A stretch of 64,000 bases of DNA from Limnobacter litoralis. GTDB lineage: Bacteria; Pseudomonadota; Gammaproteobacteria; Burkholderiales; Burkholderiaceae_B. Under the pieces are notes generated by a model. That model saw only the letters and a program-made list of their open reading frames with translations, had not been told where the DNA came from and searched no databases. Both the position numbers and the translations under genes were made by a program. Shown piece by piece: positions 60,410 to 64,000 of this stretch (position 1 is its first letter; every line of letters begins with the position of its first letter). The DNA is taken from NCBI RefSeq assembly GCF_030160455.1, contig NZ_BSOJ01000004.1, forward strand, positions 1-64,000. Reading direction: 5' to 3'.

Positions 60410-61135
60410 TCAAATGCCCACATCCCAATGCCCTTTGCCGCCGATTTTGTGCCCGTGATTTCCTGGGCTAGGTTCCGGCGGCGGAGTAACTGGCCCAGGG
60501 GATTGCGTGGGGGGCGGCTCAATCACAACAACTGGCGGGGGTGGTGGGGGGGGCGGCAACGAAGGAAGCGGGCCAGGATTGAAATCTGTATCCGTTAGAT
60601 CGGATGGCACTTGTCTCAGGCCAATCTTGATTGTTCTGCTGACACATTGATCAATACTGTCCTGACCCTTGCAGTTCACGTTTGCAGTGATTTCCATCAA
60701 CATCCGGAAGTTGTCCTGATTCATGTTTCTGTGAGTCATGTCGCAGGCAAATGGGGAGAATGCGACCTTGATGAGGACTTCCTGCTTGGGGTCACTCAGA
60801 CTTGGGCTGGATGGAATCGGTTTTTCTGCAGTTTCCATATTTTGCGGAACAACGTAGTTTTCGCTGCAATCGGGCGTGCTCCGACCGTTATTCCAGGTGT
60901 TGAAAAACGAGTGTCTGTGGGTTTCATCGGATAATCTGGGATAGATGAATTGCATGGTGGATTGCAGCAGTTGGTCGGCCTGTGCAATTCGGTCTCCGTT
61001 GGGTGCCAAGTACATGGCAAGATTGCTTTCAGACACCGCTGAAACAGACACGATGACCAAACCGACACATAGAAGCAGTGCCAGGAGAATGCCGGCCATG
61101 CCTCGCTGACGATAGAGTGTGTAAGCGCTTTTCAT
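60410..61135 (-). CDS. PilX-like minor pilin with proline-rich tail
   Basis: A 241-residue protein. The N-terminus RQRGMAGILLALLLCVGLV is a PilX-type leader and helix without Glu5, as is usual in PilX/GspK-type pilins. The head has four to six cysteines (FACDM, NCKGQDSIDQC). The last ~55 residues are a proline-rich, low-complexity tail including eight consecutive prolines, uncommon in PilX. It precedes the PilV-like gene by 17 bases. Confidence 0.72.
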   Translation of the reverse strand: MKSAYTLYRQRGMAGILLALLLCVGLVIVSVSAVSESNLAMYLAPNGDRIAQADQLLQSTMQFIYPRLSDETHRHSFFNTWNNGRSTPDCSENYVVPQNMETAEKPIPSSPSLSDPKQEVLIKVAFSPFACDMTHRNMNQDNFRMLMEITANVNCKGQDSIDQCVSRTIKIGLRQVPSDLTDTDFNPGPLPSLPPPPPPPPVVVIEPPPTQSPGPVTPPPEPSPGNHGHKIGGKGHWDVGI

Positions 61136-61148
61136 GTTGTCCGTCCTG

Positions 61149-61874
61149 TCAGAGGCTGCCTACCACGGGCCAGTTGTAAAGTCGGGTTACAAATGGGCGA
61201 CTAAATCGAGTTGCTCCGCCATTCATGGCAACGTCCAAGGTAACAATCCAAGTGCTGTTGGTGCTTGCCGGGTTGGGCGTCAGGATGCTTGGGCAGTTGT
61301 TGAGATAATCGCCCAGCACCTGGTTTGAGGTCTCACTGTTGAATTTGCACAATCTCAAACGTTCAATTTTGAAGTCTCTCGATTCGTGTAGTGCCAACCA
61401 GTCGCTGTCACTTTCACAGAACTGCTGGACGTTAAAATTAGACCATCCTGAGGGGGCGCTGACCTGTTTTTGATACAGGGTTTGATCAACCAGCCTGAAC
61501 CCTTGAACTTCTGTGGATGGGTTGGTACTTGGATCTTTGACAATTGGCAGAACGAGGCACATGTTTTGTGCGCTGTCCTGATAGCTTTGGCAGTGCCAGC
61601 CACCACTGTTTCCCACCAGGCTGCAGAGTTGTATCCCCCGGTTTCGATCGTCATCTGTGACTCCGCCGCCACCGCGGTTCAACGCATAGGTTAAAAATCT
61701 CGACAATTGAGTCAAATGATCTTCGACATTGCTCTGCGCCGAGTTGCCTGATGCAGTCATGCCGGATGCATACAACTTGAGGGTGGCTGCCAGAACAACA
61801 CTGAAGATGGCAGCGCCGATGATCAGGCTGATCAAGGAAAATCCCGCCTGGTGTTTAGTAGCTGGCAATGCCAT
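61149..61874 (-). CDS. PilW-like minor pilin
   Basis: A 241-residue prepilin-like protein. In HQAGFSLISLIIGAAIF the predicted mature chain begins at Phe after Gly, but position 5 is Ser in place of the conserved Glu. The head domain is large with several cysteines (LCSLVG, HCQSY, MCLVL, LCKFN). PilW is the large minor pilin of the FimU-PilV-PilW-PilX group. It overlaps the FimT-like gene by 20 bases. Confidence 0.78.
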   Translation of the reverse strand: MALPATKHQAGFSLISLIIGAAIFSVVLAATLKLYASGMTASGNSAQSNVEDHLTQLSRFLTYALNRGGGGVTDDDRNRGIQLCSLVGNSGGWHCQSYQDSAQNMCLVLPIVKDPSTNPSTEVQGFRLVDQTLYQKQVSAPSGWSNFNVQQFCESDSDWLALHESRDFKIERLRLCKFNSETSNQVLGDYLNNCPSILTPNPASTNSTWIVTLDVAMNGGATRFSRPFVTRLYNWPVVGSL

Positions 61875-62358
61875 TGCCGATTCCTCCGAAGCTCAGCGTG
61901 AGGTGCTGGCTGCCGTTTTTGAGTTGCAGGTTTTGGTTGACGGTGTTCAGACTGCTCGTCATTTCGTCAAAATCCAGATTCAGTGCATTTGTGATGGATG
62001 CGCCTGACAATGTTGCGGAATAGGCTGAAATACTGCCGCTGGTATTTTGTCCTACTGTAGATCGCCAGTTGTTGCATCCGCCCATGTCGCCGTTTTGAGG
62101 TTGGATGATGACCTGGACGTGGATACCGGAACTGCCTGCAGGAAGAAGACCGACTTGGGTGGGGCATTCGGTTCTACTCGCAATCTTTCTGGCTATTTCA
62201 ACAGCGTGGGATATGCCCTTGGCGGTGCTTTTCAAGCGCACGCGGTCTACGTATTGCAGCATATTGGGTAAGGCTGTACCGATGCCCACAGCGCCGATGG
62301 CGATGACAATCACCAGCTCAAGGGTTGAAATTCCTTTCTGGATAGACAACTTATTCAT
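61855..62358 (-). CDS. FimT/FimU-like minor pilin (GspH family)
   Basis: A 167-residue prepilin. The leader is short, with KGISTLELVIVIAIGAVGIG giving Ile1 and Glu5 after the Gly. The head matches the GspH/FimT pattern (KSTAKGISHAVEIARKIA). ATG 62358 overlaps the preceding pilin stop by 8 bases; upstream extension only reads that gene in another frame. Confidence 0.8.
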   Translation of the reverse strand: MNKLSIQKGISTLELVIVIAIGAVGIGTALPNMLQYVDRVRLKSTAKGISHAVEIARKIASRTECPTQVGLLPAGSSGIHVQVIIQPQNGDMGGCNNWRSTVGQNTSGSISAYSATLSGASITNALNLDFDEMTSSLNTVNQNLQLKNGSQHLTLSFGGIGNGIASY

Positions 62359-62800
62359 GAGGCAGGCACTGCGAGGTGGTGTCGCCACCGGTTTGACTGA
62401 TTGCGCGATAAGAAAGAACACCTTGTTCGCTGGTCACGCGTATGCTGCGGCATTGCTGCTGAAAGCTGGAATGGGCTGGAGCAATGGGCGTGACGGTGGC
62501 AACGAATTGCTGGATGTTGGTCTGGTTTTTATCGACTTTGAATTTGTATTGGTCTGCGTCTGGGAATATCAGGGTGTTGTTGTTCTCTTGACCCGTGGCA
62601 TCGACCTTGGATGCATAGGTTGAAAACCCCATTCGATGTCTTTGTTGGTTGAGTGCGAATCGGGATGCGACTTCGAGCATGCTTTGAAAGTCGCTCTTCT
62701 CGATGTGGCTTTGATAAGACGAATAAGCGAGGGTGGCCAATATGGCTGAGATCGCCAAGGCCACCACTGTGTCTAGTACGCTAAACCCTTTGAATTGCAT
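62351..62800 (-). CDS. PilE-like type IV pilin
   Basis: A 149-residue prepilin with a very short leader: MQFKG then FSVLDTVVALAISAILA, so position 5 is Asp, not Glu. The rest fits PilE-type minor pilins: a long helix, then a head with a C-terminal disulphide pair (QQCRSIRV, SQCLPHE). It is the first gene of the five-gene pilin operon. Confidence 0.8.
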   Translation of the reverse strand: MQFKGFSVLDTVVALAISAILATLAYSSYQSHIEKSDFQSMLEVASRFALNQQRHRMGFSTYASKVDATGQENNNTLIFPDADQYKFKVDKNQTNIQQFVATVTPIAPAHSSFQQQCRSIRVTSEQGVLSYRAISQTGGDTTSQCLPHE

Positions 62801-62894
62801 CGCATTTTCACACTGTCAAGTGAAAGACAGTATGAGAGTGCGATGCAAGAAGCGCGATACCTGAGATTGGTGGAAGATGAAGTAACCCGTTTGA

Positions 62895-64000
<1,106 letters not shown>

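Overview
The window looks like a chromosomal segment of a Burkholderiales betaproteobacterium. Neighbourhoods typical of that order include ilvE / zinc-finger / waaF, pcm / rhodanese / tolC beside waaA, yajC-secD-secF, and a RegB/RegA pair beside cyo. Limnobacter is a plausible genus, but this is a low-confidence guess from gene content alone. No rRNA, tRNA or CRISPR array was seen.

Layout. Positions 1-69 carry 23-bp tandem repeats that resemble an IS21-family terminus. Next come a membrane-anchored DUF6795-like protein with a class 3 lipase, a YefM/YoeB toxin-antitoxin pair, and a run of small accessory genes to 7.2 kb (DUF3465, a phosphatase-like protein, a PCC/DUF296 protein, DUF1304, VOC, SRPBCC, SGNH hydrolase). 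From 7.3 to 10.7 kb, on the minus strand, lie a periplasmic acetamidase/formamidase-like protein, a metal-binding lipoprotein-type solute receptor family member and an ABC-3 permease, with no ATPase gene nearby. At 11.4-13.8 kb stands a single 801-residue gene that joins a RecB-like nuclease, a DUF2075/Schlafen-type helicase and a LexA/UmuD-type S24 autoprotease domain with a matching cleavage site. This is the most unusual object in the window.

14-20.5 kb holds acyl-CoA genes (crotonase, thioesterase), an AraC regulator, a WrbA-like flavoprotein, TspO, an alpha/beta hydrolase and an MFS transporter. 20.6-27.3 kb is a respiratory block: cyoABCD, a SURF1 protein, then the quinone-sensing kinase RegB and regulator RegA. 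After a GntR regulator, a YciA-type thioesterase, an SDR and an Atm1-type ABC exporter comes an aspartate/glutamate use block (LysR, aspA, gltIJKL; 31.4-37.1 kb).

37-50 kb is envelope biology: LPS inner-core genes (a family 2 glycosyltransferase, waaC, waaA, and later waaF) around an efflux operon on the minus strand running tetR, MFP, RND, pcm, rhodanese, tolC, then ilvE and a small zinc-finger protein. 50-58.8 kb has purU, an NTF2-like protein, a YheT hydrolase, a membrane-anchored HtrA-like protease, tcdA, msrA and yajC-secD-secF. The last part has a c-di-GMP-type PilZ protein, a five-gene minor pilin operon on the minus strand, and the 3' part of purB running off the right edge.

Most start choices were made from Shine-Dalgarno spacing and family N-termini. 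Functional names rest on motif recognition by eye; no database search was run.
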